Assembly: GCA_030063045.1 (NCBI GenBank) | Contig: JAQSEB010000155.1 | Coordinates: forward strand, 434,001 to 498,000 | Length of the DNA: 64,000 nucleotides | Source of the DNA: Pratylenchus scribneri | Lineage: Eukaryota; Nematoda; Chromadorea; Rhabditida; Pratylenchidae | Direction: 5' to 3' | Shown: piece after piece, positions 1 to 11,783 of the stretch | Layout: every line of letters begins with the position of its first letter | Numbering within the stretch: the stretch's first letter is position 1 | Translations under genes and position numbers: made by a program | The notes under the pieces: model-generated | Database searches by the model: none | The model's input: the letters and a program-made list of their open reading frames with translations, nothing else | Told to the model about the DNA's origin: nothing

Positions 1-200
1 TATGGATTAGCGAAATTTTCTGTGGTTTTTTTGGACATAACTCCACCAATTCTCAACCAAATTAAATAAAATTTATATCATTAGATAGCCAAAAGTCTGC
101 TCTTTAATTTGATACTAAAATAACTAAAATTGATTCAGCCCTTGATGAGTTATTGTTAAAGGCGCCAAGTTAAGCTATCCTTCTTTATAGGAGAGGAATT
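1..200. mobile_element. Inverted-repeat element, family A, partial (right half)
   Basis: The text from 1 to about 178 is the right half of the palindromic element seen complete at 2000-2341. It shares the runs AGCCAAAAGTCTGCTCTTTA and GATGAGTTATT, and the terminal GGCGCCAAGTT. It lies in MYPT intron 8; its left half is outside the window. No coding capacity. Confidence 0.75.
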
Positions 201-230
201 TCCACATTTATTCCCATTCTAAAAACTCAC

Positions 231-3200
231 ATCTTTTGGCGTAACCGACCGGCTTGTCGTTTGAATTGAGCTTACACCCGAACCCGTGTTCGATCGATTC
301 TTTTCGCTATAGGATGAAGCTGATGAGGTTGTGCTGGAATGGCTGCCTTCCCTGCTGCTTGTACTGCTTGAATATGGTGCCTCTTTACTTGTTGTAGTTG
401 TAGTGGTTTTTGTTGAACTGTCACTTGCACTGCTGTTCCTCCTCTCCACCATCATTTCCTCTCCAACGCGTTTTTTATTGTCCGTAACCGATGAGTTGCT
501 CAAAACACTGACTGAACATTCGGAAATGCTGCTATTATTTCCAATGCCATTTTCAGTAGCAAATGAGGGAACTTTCAACAGGGAAGAATTTGGTTCGGAG
601 GATGTTTTGGTTGTTTCTAAGGGTGGAATGGTGGAAGTTTTGGCAGAGGAAGAGGAGGCATTGGGTTGGACAATGCCAATTTGTTGCTGTTGTTTTTGGT
701 CTTTATTTAAGGAGGTGGATGAAATGTTGTCATTATTTACGCTAATTTTTGTTGTATTTCGAGGCGGGGGCTGGGGAGGCTGAGGAACGGGAACGGAACA
801 GCTCGAACTTGGGGTGGCAGTCTGCAAATGACAAAAACAATCAAATTTTATTCAATAAAAAAAAGAGAAGTGTGCGGGGAGATCAAATAAAATAGTATTT
901 TATTGGAGCAAAAAAGCATAATAATAAACAACACACACAAAAAGTGATGACACGTATATAAAGGGGAAGATTAGAGAAACAAAACTCGTTTTTTTTAAAA
1001 TTATTTTAAGATCGTTGTCTGCAAAGAACGCAATTGATTTTGAGCTTATCATCATTGTCATAATAAAATGAGGTGGAGGATGGCGGGGAATTGGAATTGG
1101 TGGTGGAACTCACAACTTCGGTCCATTCCGATTCGTCCTCCATCATTTCTTCCTCCTCTTCCATCTCCTCTTCTTTTTGTTGTTGTTGCTGATGTTGTTG
1201 TTGGAGGAGAGCGCCGGAACGGAGTTCATTGAACTTCTAAAAAAATGAGATATTTGGATTAAAATGTTTAAAAGGAGGAAAATATTAATTTGGCGAAATC
1301 GGCAAAGAAAATGTCGAAAAGATGATAATGGTCAGTGTGGTTTATCCTTGAAAACTAAACTTTAAACCTAAACCCATCGATAGATCCATAGCTTAATGGG
1401 GTTTGTCCTAAACCAAACCATATATCCAATTGATAGATCTCCTTGAGAGACACATTTGATTATGCTTTGGCTTTGGTTTAAACCAATTTTAAATTAGTTT
1501 TGAACCAAAAAGCGCAAGATGGTTTAAACGGTTTAAAACCTTGTAATTTTGCCCAAACCATGACAAATTATATACCCATCGATGCCTGTCGATTGGGTGT
1601 ATATGGTTTGGTCTTTGGTGGTCTAAGACAAACCATTAAACCACGGAACCGCTAAACCATTATAATCTTTTTGTCAATTTTCGTTTCTTTTAAATTTTAA
1701 ACCATTTAAATATTGATTTAAAATGATGGGATGACCTCTTTCAATCCATAAAGATATTCCTCGATGGTTTTGTCCGCCACTGCCAACACCGTATGCCCAG
1801 TGTGGGTGATCGCCTCCAAAGTTGCGCCATTTTCCATCAAAATTCGGCATGCGTCACGTTCGCCCCAATGGGCGGCGGCGTGCAGCGGAGTCCAGCCCTC
1901 AAAGTCCTGGGCGTTGATGTTGGCACCGGCGCGAATGAGCAATTCTAAAAACAATTAAAAATATATATTTTTATTTCAACACCCAAGGATAAGGTAATGT
2001 CCTAACTTGGCGCCGCTTACAATAACTCATCAAGGACTGAACCATTTTTGGTGATTTTAGTATCAAATTAAAGTATAGACATTTGGCTAACTAATAAAAT
2101 TAATTTTATTTAAATTGGTTCAGAATTGGTGGAGTTATGTCCAAAAAACCACTTAAAATCACCTTTCTTTGGATTAACGAAATTTTCTGGGGTTTTTTGA
2201 GCATAACTTCGTCAATTCTGAACCAATATTAAAAAGATTTATATCATTGGATAGCCAAAAGTCTGCTCTTTAATTCGATACTAAAATCATCAAAATTGGT
2301 TCAAACCGTGATGAGTTATTTGAAATGGCGCCAAGTTGAGACAGATCTCATCATACCAATGAGTTTATTGTATCCTTTGGAGGCGGCCACATGCAGAGCG
2401 GTCGCACCGGTCCTTGGATGTGGCGAATCAATATATTCTCCCGTTTGAATCCATCTTAAATTGGATTTTATTGTGACTTTTAGTTAATTAAAAAATAAAC
2501 CTATTGCAATCTTCCAACATCATATTGAATTCGCGTTCCCTGACTTTTTGCTCGTCCACTCCCAACTTTCGCATCTCCTCTTCAAGATAGGCTCGCATTT
2601 CGTCGTTCTCGGCCAAATCCACTGGCAATTCCCGGTCGCTGTTCACAAAGGTCAATTCAGCGCCCTTAAAATTGCATTTTTAAAATGGAACCAGTTTTGA
2701 AAACGAACATGTTCGTAAAGAAATTTAACAATTGGCAAATTTCCACAACAAACGGCCGCATGCAACGGTGTCCATCCCTCATTGTCCTGGGCGTTTATGT
2801 CGGCGCCATGCAGTACCAAAAAGCGAACTACGTCCATATTCCCATCGATTACGGCCTAAATTTATCCAATATTTTATTGAATTTTTTTGCTAAAATATTG
2901 ATTGCGACCTGATGAAGGGCGGTCACACCATCAATGGACGAAACATTTATGTCGGAACCTTTGTTCAGCAGCTGTTCCACCTCCTCCTCGTCACCGCTTT
3001 GGCATGCGCTCAGGAAAATGTCTCTGTCTTGGAATTTCACTTTGGACTGATGCGAGGGATCGCGCCGTGGACAGAGCCGGTTCATCTCCGAACTTTCCCA
3101 ATGTTTCAATTGTTCCTAAAAATTTGATTTTATTTTCAATTTATTTTTAACTGTTTTAATACTTTTCTTTTAGATTTCACATTGTTTTGGATGAGTGCTT

Positions 3201-3261
3201 TGTTTTGTAGCATTGCAGCATGTTCTTCAAGATTCATCATGAAGTCGTCGTCTAATACCAT
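231..3261 (-). CDS. mel-11: MYPT1 / mel-11-like protein phosphatase 1 regulatory subunit 12 (5' part)
   Basis: Targeting subunit that brings protein phosphatase 1 to myosin and so lowers myosin light-chain phosphorylation. Eight exons, all in phase (546 codons): 3261-3163, 3115-2909, 2855-2709, 2664-2501, 2454-2357, 1944-1736, 1236-1114 and 821-231; a gtgagt donor at 230 continues the gene off the window. Start ATG is at 3261. Seen: RKEQLKHWESSE, which parallels the family N-terminus; the PP1-docking RVxF-type motif KVKF at residues 58-61; ankyrin repeats from about 65 to 300, including DGVTALHQ, NEGWTPLHAA, GATALHVAA and EGWTPLHAAAHWG; a Q-rich then acidic stretch (exon 7); and a Ser/Thr-rich low-complexity tail (exon 8). 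Spacing of the ankyrin repeats and the inter-repeat segment match vertebrate MYPT1. The C-terminal leucine-zipper part is outside. Introns 5, 6 and 8 carry inverted-repeat elements. Family identity is very secure; exon ends are hand-called. Confidence 0.9.
1320..1665. mobile_element. Inverted-repeat-like element, family D-related
   Basis: Occupies most of the 499 bp MYPT intron 6 (1237-1735). It is rich in GGTTTAAAC/GTTTAAACC and has mirrored blocks such as CCCATCGATAGAT against ATCGATGCCTGTCGAT and paired AAACCA/TGGTTT runs. It resembles the elements at 25.9-26.16 kb and 27.81-28.1 kb in containing a phrase like GACAAATTATATACC followed by ATCGATG. Boundaries are approximate. Confidence 0.5.
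2000..2341. mobile_element. Inverted-repeat element, family A (complete)
   Basis: Long palindrome inside the 412 bp MYPT intron 5 (1945-2356). The left end, AACTTGGCGCC then ATAACTCATCA, is mirrored at the right end by GATGAGTTAT then GGCGCCAAGTT. Inner arms also pair (ACATTTGGCTA / TAGCCAAAAGT; TTGGTTCAGAATT / AATTCTGAACCAA). No reading frame of note. Related copies lie at 1-178, 5372-5712, 28360-28650 and 38235-38560, so this is a dispersed non-autonomous MITE-like family. Confidence 0.8.
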
Positions 3262-5370
3262 CTAATGGCAAATAAGAAAAAATAAATATCTAAATTTGAC
3301 AATTTTAATTTTTGGGTTTATTTTGGAAAGTAAAGTGTGGATGTGGATTTAGTAAATACTAAAAAATGTGAATTGTTCATCACAATTTGTTGCTTCCTAA
3401 TATTTACTTATACCCATTTACCTATTCTTTCTTCCTTTTAAACTTAAAATGATTCATTTGCATTTGCATTGCACTTTCCTATTCATCTCTTATTCAATTT
3501 CATTTCATTTTCTTTGAAATCTCTTAAAATGTCTAATAATCGAATCCCCAGAGTGCATTTTTTTTCCTTAAAATATTTACATTACATATTGATTGAAAAA
3601 ATAAATTAGTTTTTTTTCTTATTTTTGGCCAAAACAAAATAAATATCCCGATCCCGAGTAAGATTCGCGAATCAATGAAAATCGCAAAAGAATATTCGTT
3701 TCGGTGCTGCCGTGTAAATTTTTCACTTTAGACATTTTATCCAAACCGGTTTTCGCCTCTACTGCGCCTATTAAACCTTGGTAAAATGAAATAAAACTGG
3801 TGCCCGTGCCATTGAATTCGGAAGGTTTAAATGCCCAGAATTATAATTTTTGATCTCGAAAATGTTGGTTCGAAACCGGCGGCTAGGCTAAGCTAAACCT
3901 AAAAGTGGATAAAATGCCAAAGGGAAAAATTTTCTTTTTAATTTTGAATTGATGTAAAAATAAAATTTTTGAAGCGAATTTATGTCTACAAAATGATCAT
4001 ATTCATACCATACCATTTCCCTTGTTCATAAAAACCTTTTTACTAGTTAGTTCTAGAGTACTACGTACATTGTTAACAGATAACTAATTTTTGTTGAAAA
4101 ACTAGGTTTCTTTATTAACAAGTATGTAATGAATCCAAGCATTTTTTCATATTATTGAAAGGGAAAAATTATGTAAAACCCAAAATTAAATTAAAACTCA
4201 TAAAATTAAAGACCTTTTTTGGATTGCACTGATGAAAACTAAAAGAAGTCAACAATTTTAAGTAGTAAATCGTCTTCTATAAATGCAGCACTAAATAAAT
4301 TGTTCGCCAGAGCAAAAATTGGCCAAATTTTCGAGCACAATCAAACACTGCGAATTTGGGGTTTTAGCTGATGAGAAGTTGGATGTGTGAAACAAAATCA
4401 ACCACTGTGGATTTGGATTGGAGGAGGACACATCCGCTGCTTTCAATGTGCGGTGTTGTCGGTCGTCGCCGTTGCAGAATCTCAACTTTCTTTTATTTCT
4501 TCTCTTGTTGTTTTATGCTTCACCAATTATTTGGGTGTAATTTAAATGGAGAGGATGTAATGGGAGTCAAAATGGAAAAGCAAGTAAAAGTCAGAAGCAC
4601 ACACTTTTGTCTTGGATTTTTTTTGTTTCTTTTGCGCTGGAAAAGTATAAAAATGTGGGGTGGAGAAGAAGAAAATTTGGGGGTGGGGGAATACGACAAT
4701 TTGGGGTGATGAGCGCGAACGGCGGGATTCGAAGCAAATGGAAGGCGACGGGAATTGAAGAGAAGAAGAAGATTGGGGGACGGACGAGAGTGGGGGGTGT
4801 CCCTCGTCTTGCCCCTCCAGGGCTGCCACCAACCCCAAATGCTTGATGCTTCTTCTGCTTCTGATGGGCGAGAGGGGATTTGGAGGAGGAATATTGGAGC
4901 AGAGCGAAAGAAAAGGACATTGGTGGATGTGGAGGAAACGGGGGAACCCAACACCGATGATGATGGGACCCGCCGAATTGTGGAAGATATAGGAAGGAAG
5001 GAAGAAAGGGGATGAGCGCAGCAATGCGCGAATTTGGTGCTTTTGGGGGAAGGGGAAAGGACGGATTCCCATCCGAACCACCTTTTTGAGGGGATCAACA
5101 AAGGAAGGCTTTTCCCTTTTACACTTTTTGGAAGTTGCTAGCTGGCGGCGGTGGCGGCTATAGGTCTGGATTTGTATATGGATGGATAATGGGCGGATGA
5201 ATGTGCGCGAATTTGGAAGAGGAAGGGAAGGGAAAGGGATCATCCGGGGGCGCAATGCCATCCATCTACCACCCAGCCACCCATTGCCCCGCCGGAGGAC
5301 AATCAACGGTGGCGCGCATTTAGCGTAGCGCCGATCAAATCAAAAGTGGTACGTTACAACTGGGATACGT
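3262..5370. other. Intergenic, upstream of MYPT; no gene seen
   Basis: 3262-4370 is AT-rich with no coding signal. 4380-5340 is distinctly more GC-rich and purine-rich on the plus strand, which produces long open frames on the minus strand with biased Ser/Pro/Phe composition and no recognisable domain. I read this as skewed non-coding sequence, possibly the distal promoter or 5' UTR side of the divergent MYPT gene, and call no gene. Confidence 0.5.
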
Positions 5371-5371
5371 C

Positions 5372-5712
5372 CCAACTAGGCGACGGCGCTTGTAGTTAAT
5401 TAAGGGCTAAACCAATATTGATGATTTTGATATCAAATTAAAGAGCTCACTTCTGGCTATCGATTGATATAAAATTTATTTGTTTTGGTTCAGAATTAGC
5501 AGAGCTGTACTTAAAAAACCACTAAATAAGACTACTATTATAAATTTGCTAATTTTTCATGGTTTTTTGAACATAATTCTACGAAATCTTAACCAATCCA
5601 AATAAATTTTATATTAATCGAGAGCCAAAAGCGAGCTCTTTAAGTTGATATCAAAATCATCAATATCGGTTTCGCCCTTAATTAGCTACATGTGATGACG
5701 CTAAGTTGGGAC
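5372..5712. mobile_element. Inverted-repeat element, family A
   Basis: Starts near GTCCCAACTAGGCG and ends near CGCTAAGTTGGGAC. Inner arms mirror each other: CTAAACCAATATTGATGATT against AATCATCAATATCGGTTT, and CTGGCTATCGATTGATATAA against TTATATTAATCGAGAGCCA. It is flanked on both sides by the phrase TTTAGCGTAGCGCCGATC (5319 and 5739), which looks like a duplicated flanking segment. Confidence 0.75.
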
Positions 5713-6060
5713 AATCGCCCAGTTGTAGGGTACAGCATTTTTAGCGTAGCGCCGATCCGTCCGAAAGTGAGAGTCTAGGAGGGAGAGGGGATTTGGTAGA
5801 GGTGGAAGGAAGTAGCACTTGAATGTCCGCGCACAGCGCCCAATTTTGTACAATATAATATGGGGCAGCCACCCAGCACATTGAATGAATTCACATAAAG
5901 CTATGTTGCTGATGCGATGGATAAATGATGGTGGGGATCGAGGAGGGAATTGTGGCTGATTATGCGCTATAATGGCTGGCGGAGATTTCCGTGGGCTCAA
6001 GCTCAATTGATCCAACGTGATGTGTTGGTGAAAGTGGTTGGTGGCTTCTGCTGGGGGATA

Positions 6061-6627
6061 ATGCGCGGATTGAAATGATGATGATTAGAGGGGATTTGAA
6101 ATGAATTGGACAAAATATTTGATGGATAGAGGGTATAATTTTGTGGTGTGAAAATGATTGTCATTTTTGAGTTGAGTGAGATTAAAAGGGTGGGATTTGG
6201 TTTTAGCGGATTAATAATATCGAAAAAATTTAAACTGGAAATAAAAATATTAGGGTATTTTTTATGATAAATGAAGGTCATTGTAAATTATGAATTCAAA
6301 ATAATTTTATTAGGGTAGTTGAAACCAAAATAGGAAAGTGTCGGTTTTAGACAAGTTTCGGTTTTAAAATCCGATTTTAGGTTTTGGATCAATTTCGGTT
6401 TCTTCTATTTTCGGTTTGTAATGATTATGGAGGATTTGAATTGAATTGGACAAATCATTTAAATATGGGAATGATGGATGGAGGGCATAATTTTGTGGTG
6501 TGAAAATGATTGTCATTTTTGAGTTGAGTGAGATTAAAAGGGTGGGATTTGGTTTTAGCGGATTAATAATATCGAAAAAATTTAAACTGGAAATAAAAGA
6601 TATTAGGGTAATTTTTTGAAAGATCAA
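6061..6627. repeat. Direct duplication, about 210 bp, offset 352 bp
   Basis: 6061-6275 and 6413-6627 share long near-identical text (for example TTGTGGTGTGAAAATGATTG and GGTTTTAGCGGATTAATAAT). The spacer holds CGGTTTT-rich sequence similar to the element at 28.9-29.25 kb, which suggests an insertion between two tandem copies or a duplication around it. Non-coding. Confidence 0.75.
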
Positions 6628-6949
6628 TAAGTATCGATAACTGAATTAAATTAAAAAATATGATTGGAAATGAAATTAATTCGGGAAGTTGAATGCTGGA
6701 CGTAGATAACGGATAAGTAGCATTTTTTGTTGCTTAATTTATTTTCTATTTAGCTAATCATTTGTTTATTCTCGAATATTTATGAACCCTTTTTGATTAG
6801 GATACTAAAGCCTGCCTTGGGCATATTGTTTTATCTTTGATTGAGGAAGGGAAAAAGTACTGTAACAGTAACAGGGCGGCTTTCCTTTTCATAATATCAG
6901 CAGCATAGGGTATACCTTTAGGACATAATCAATTCCCTCTCACTGAAAA

Positions 6950-7340
6950 TACCACTATTTTTTCTATTGGAAGCCCCAGGGCTATTAATTTTTGAAGTCC
7001 CCAAAAAACGGCAAAATTAGGGCGATATTTTTGAATAATCTATGACGTTTTTATAGAGCCCAATGGCATTAAGAATTGCCAAAAATTTTGTCAAAAATTC
7101 ATCTTGAAAAAAGGTACAATACCTCAAAGTCAGGGGGGCTTCTAAATAGAAAAGGGGTATTTGGTTTGTATCCACTTTTTGGGAAAGGAAAAAGTGAAGT
7201 TGTCCCCCTTTGGATCAGCAGGATTAGGGTTAGGATTATGTAGGGTCAATCAGGGATATGATATCCTCGAAGGTAATCCCTAATGACCCTAAACCCTATC
7301 CTGCTGACCCTTCCCATTTGACCCAAAAAGCGGATACAAA
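6950..7340. mobile_element. Degenerate inverted-repeat elements (family C remnant plus a GGGTT/ACCCT palindrome)
   Basis: 6955-7150 contains CTATTGGAAGCCCCAGGGCT and, later, GGGGGGCTTCTAAATAGAA, the terminal text of family C (intact copy at 31348-31583). 7213-7318 is a separate short palindrome with ATCAGCAGGATTAGGGTT mirrored by AACCCTATCCTGCTGA. No genes. Confidence 0.5.
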
Positions 7341-7733
7341 CCGAATACGTACCGAAAAAAGGGTTAAAAAAGAATAGTAAAAAAGTAAAATGGAAGACCA
7401 AAATCCACGACCAAAAAGCCCTTTTCACTTTCCCATGGGTGCAACTTGCTATACCATCATCCATCCTCATCCTCGTCCCGTCCAGAAGTCCAAACAACCA
7501 ACCGACCGGCTGGCTGGTTGACTGGTTTGTGACTGAAGATTGGAAGCACATGTTTGTGTGTTTGTGCATAAGATTGGTTGTGGAAGAAATGAGGGGAAAA
7601 TATATATGTGGGAGAATTTTGGGGAAATGGCCAAAGGAAAACAAGAACGAGGGAAAGGGGTTGGAGGAGGAGAAGCAGCTGGAAATTGGGGGATGGGATG
7701 GGACAAGCGCATTTGGATTTGGATTTGGAGTAA

Positions 7734-8070
7734 AAAGTTCGAGAGTGATGAGAGATGGTCGCTGCAAAATGATCGCCATTTCTATCAAAAAATTGGGTTT
7801 TTTGGTATTAAACCTATAAAGCACTGAAATTAGTCACTTAAAATGGGCCATTTTAGTGTGAATTTTTATGACTATTGTACGGATGGATTGGACGGATAGA
7901 GATGGAATGGACAAAATGGGCAATAAAATTGAACTGTTACTCTCGACTGAAAAGTTCGAGAGTGATGAGAGATGGTCGCCGCAAAATGATCAAAAAATTT
8001 GGGATTTTTTTTGATATTAAAGCACTGAAATTAGCCATGTAAGATGGGCCATTTTAGTGCCAATTTGTAT
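7734..8070. repeat. Direct duplication, about 125 bp, offset 217 bp
   Basis: 7734-7860 and 7951-8070 share AAAGTTCGAGAGTGATGAGA, then GATGGTCGCYGCAAAATGAT and GATGGGCCATTTTAGTG-like text, with a short deletion in the second copy. Non-coding. Confidence 0.7.
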
Positions 8071-10730
8071 CAAAAACCATCGCATTTGAAAGTTCCGTTG
8101 GTCATCCATAAAAGTGATGAATGAGCATTGAAGGCGCACCCAATAAATAAAGCAGAGAGGACACCATTTTCCCCTCTAATCCGCGAATTTATGGACCAAT
8201 GGACGGGGCACATTTGGAGGGAGGAAAATAGCCGAAAAGAAGGATTTGTGGAGGGAAAATTGGAAAATAAATATGGAAAGGCTGTCTATTGGAGGGAATA
8301 TTAGAAAGAGAAAGGCCGAAAGGGAGGGACCACTTTTGGGGATGGACGATGGCTAATATTAAAATATTATATTGAATTCGGATTATTATTTTGCTGGACC
8401 TTCTTCCCGCCGGTGGGTATTTGGAGGCGGAAGGGAAGATTTTCGAGAATGGAGGGTTGAAGAAAGTCCGGAGGCCATTTCCTGCCACTACTGACTGAAA
8501 ATCCATTGGTGGCGCCGCAGGGAAGAGAACGGTCAACCACCCAATGAATTTTGGGTGGTGGCGGAAGGTCACCCCACAAAACAAAACCAACGGGGAGGAC
8601 TCCGCCGATTTCCGTCACCGTCGCCTTCCACACGCGGTTGCGGCAATTGAGCACAATTTGTGGTGACGGAAATTGTATTGTGTGGATATTGTATTGAGGT
8701 GGTCATTGATTGGGATTTGGGAATATTTGGGGAAAGAATTAATATTTGTTGGTGGTAAACTTTTAATTTTTGTACATAATTTATTAATCATTTTTCAATT
8801 CGAAAAAGTAGGGCTAATTATAGAAGTGTTACGCATAAATTCGAACCCAAAATTACCGTATTTTTGGAAGTCCATGGGCTTATATTTTACAGAGCCCCTC
8901 TAGGGTGACTATTATTAGAGAATAGGCTTCTACTAGAGAATCCGCTTTTATTTCTCACAGCTTCTTTAGGATGGGCTTTTATTAGAGTAGAGAGTGGGCT
9001 TCTACTTAGCGTGAGACTATAACTTAAAAAAAACGGTAGTCCCATTTATGTCAATCTTTATATGTAAGGTGTAATGTCAATATTTACCAATGGAATATTC
9101 AATTATTTACTTCAAAGATGGCCACCAAATTCGTGCTTAATATCCAAATGATAATTTTACTTGGATTTGGACATTATAAAATATGAATTGGAGAGAATCC
9201 TTTTTGAAATGTTTGCAGGTAAAATTAAAATTGTTGGTGTGCCACAAATGACCGAGCCAAGCAAAATGCAGCCGACTGGTCATTGGAATTTGAGGAAATG
9301 GATAAGAAAAAGTTGGAAGGGCGGCTGACACGGCCAAACTCGCAGCAAAGTCCACTCGCCTAAAGCCCATCCTCCACAATTCCACTGCAAGGCCACAAAC
9401 ATTTGACACCAGCAGCCATTGGCCATTAGAGAACCTTCAGCAACTAATCCCCTCCCAATTCGATAATGGTGGCTTTTCCTCGGCAATAAAATATAGCCGG
9501 TAGGCAAAATGTCCTCTCCTCGGTTGAAATTCGATATTTCCCACTAAAGAACAAAAGTCATTTTGGTGTGGTTGTGAATTTCGATGGAAACTTGTGTTTT
9601 TGCCTTTTTAAACTTGAATTGGGACATTCTTTTTTTGTAGGGAATGTCTGGCTGCAGAAAGAATTGAATTCCATTTGGAATTAGACGAACATCCTTCAAT
9701 TTCATTCCCATAAAATCCAAAACATTGATTCGAAATATTCTAAGGAATCGAATCCTCAATTCTTATGCAAATTGGAAATTCTTCCCCTTCTTTTAATTTT
9801 ATGCAAATTTTTGCCAGGCAATTCCAATATTTTCGTAATTTTGGCTTAAATAGGCAAATATATCTAAAGTAAATAGCTTCATCAAAATTATAAGATTCCA
9901 TGAACAAAATGGCCATATAAAGAAAGAATGTAGTGAACTGAATTCCAATGATGATTGATTAAAATGCAAACAAATTTTTTAATTTTTTTTGGCAGAAAGA
10001 GGGTCAAAATACTTTTTTTATTGCTATTTTTGCAAATATATTTATTTAAAAAAAAGAGAGAAAATTATCCATTATTCCAGAGGGACACCTGTGGGACAAT
10101 TTAAAAATCTATATTATAAATTTATTCCAGATTCCACAATATTGCCCATCCCCCTCTCAATATTCTCCTTCAATCTCCAAAATTAAATCAAATCAATTAA
10201 TAATAATTTTGACAGATGGGATGGAGGAAGATTATTTTTGAGCCAGCCGCTCCCGTCTTGCCCTTTCCCCTCCACCATCAACCAATCTTCGAGAATGGTT
10301 CGAGGAGACGGAAGTGACACCTCTTGGGGCCATCCATTCCCTCCAAACTTCCAATTTCCCCTGCAATTCAGTAATTTTCCTAAAACCGGCCTTTACCCTT
10401 CTCAAATAAACTTTTTTACTCTACTCTTTTCCAACGCGTTCATATTCCATTGAATTGATTCCAACAATTTTTATATCAAATTTGTTGCAAAAATGGGACA
10501 AGAACAAATTTCTGCATAGATTACATCAAAAATTATTCAAAATCAAAAAATAGAAATGCTAAGAACGGATGCATTTTTAGTATTTAAGAAAATTTTAAGC
10601 CCAGCCACCACTGGCCGAACAATTCCAAAATTTATATCTGCGAAATTTATCGCAATTAATTCCAACCTTTTAAGAGGAATTTTATCGTAACTTTTGCCAA
10701 TTTGGGGGTCGAATTATATTAATGAATAAA
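8071..10730. other. Intergenic; no gene seen
   Basis: Mixed AT-rich sequence with some GC-richer patches (8190-8660 and 9240-9500). Open frames here are short, low in domain content and not flanked by convincing splice sites joining to anything. 8860-9040 carries decayed family C text (GGCTTCTACTAGAGAAT, GGGCTTTTATTAGAGTAG). Confidence 0.45.
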
Positions 10731-10731
10731 G

Positions 10732-11106
10732 CAAATTGTAGATGCGTTGGAAGTGCCAAAAGGTCCCATTTCATGCATTCTAACTATAAAATTATAAATG
10801 CATTGTTTAAGTTGGTCTCTATCCTCTTCTCCCAATGTATCTCTCCTCTCTCCATTGGAACACTCTCTCCCAGTCTTTTGTTTATGGGAAGCAGACCGCC
10901 GCATTGAGAAGGCAACCCAATTTGATGCGGTGTCTGCAGCAGGGAACAAGGGGAAGGCGATGAGAGAAGTTGGGTGTTTCAATGGGGAGAGGAGAACCAA
11001 TGACAAAGAAGGAATGGACAGACATTATTCCCTCAATTTGATTAAAAAAATGCAGAGAATGCATGAAATGTGGGCCATTTGTGACCATAACGCATCTACA
11101 AATTGT
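10732..11106. mobile_element. Inverted-repeat element, about 375 bp
   Basis: Near-full-length palindrome. AAATTGTAGATGCGTT at the left end is mirrored by AACGCATCTACAAATT at the right; CATTTCATGCATTCT is mirrored by AGAATGCATGAAATG; the centre also pairs (CTCTCCATTGGAACACTCTC against TGTTTCAATGGGGAGAGGAG). Open frames on both strands are a by-product of the symmetry. Confidence 0.75.
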
Positions 11107-11783
11107 TGAATTTAATAATAGAAATAGTTCTTTAAAGGTGCAAATCTTTGGATTAAATCCCTGTGAAAAGGTACGGATTTGTTGCGATACAATTCGCATA
11201 AATTTTGGAATTGCATAGCCAGAAAGAGTTGTGCTTAAATTAAGCCTAAATTCCAAATTGTCTTTTTGCCCGAAAAATTATATTTGTTAATCTGTCCACT
11301 TAAATCACAAACATTGGAATTTTTAGTCATAGCCCTTATCAGTAAAAAAATAATTTTTATCAACATTTTTTTGGCTTACAACTTCACACCTTCTAATCAT
11401 CATGTTGGTGGGCCATTCCCCCAAAATGTGAATGAATTATTCATCCTCCATTTTTCTTAAAACAACAACAATCTTCGCCCTTTTCTTCCGCGCCCATTCC
11501 GTCATCATCCAAACAAGCCGTTCTTCTTCCCATTTCCTCCCATTATTCTTCTTTGCTGCTTCTTCTGCTACTTTTCTCGTTGATAAGCGCGGAGTTTGAT
11601 GTGAAAAAGCTGCCCGCAAAAAATCAATCCACACATCTTCTTCACCACATTATTTTGCAACAAATAAAACACACAAAAAACAGCAAATTCCCCGTTAATT
11701 CTTAATTCCAAATCTCTTTCGATTATAAAGCATCCAAAATCCCCTCACCTCATTTTTCATTGGCAACAGTGCATCAAAGAAAA

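Noticed and set aside
331..783. Plus-strand open frame of 150 codons
   Set aside because: Lies opposite MYPT exon 8; its hydrophobic low-complexity product is the mirror of the Ser/Thr-rich exon.
4520..5306. Overlapping minus-strand open frames of 109-254 codons
   Set aside because: Three frames are open at once over a purine-skewed stretch, the products are Ser/Pro/Phe-biased with no domain, and there are no plausible splice partners.
7246..7824. Minus-strand 192-codon and plus-strand 126-codon frames
   Set aside because: No domain, biased composition, and overlap with repeats at both ends.
10719..11256. Overlapping frames on both strands
   Set aside because: By-products of the inverted-repeat element at 10732-11106.
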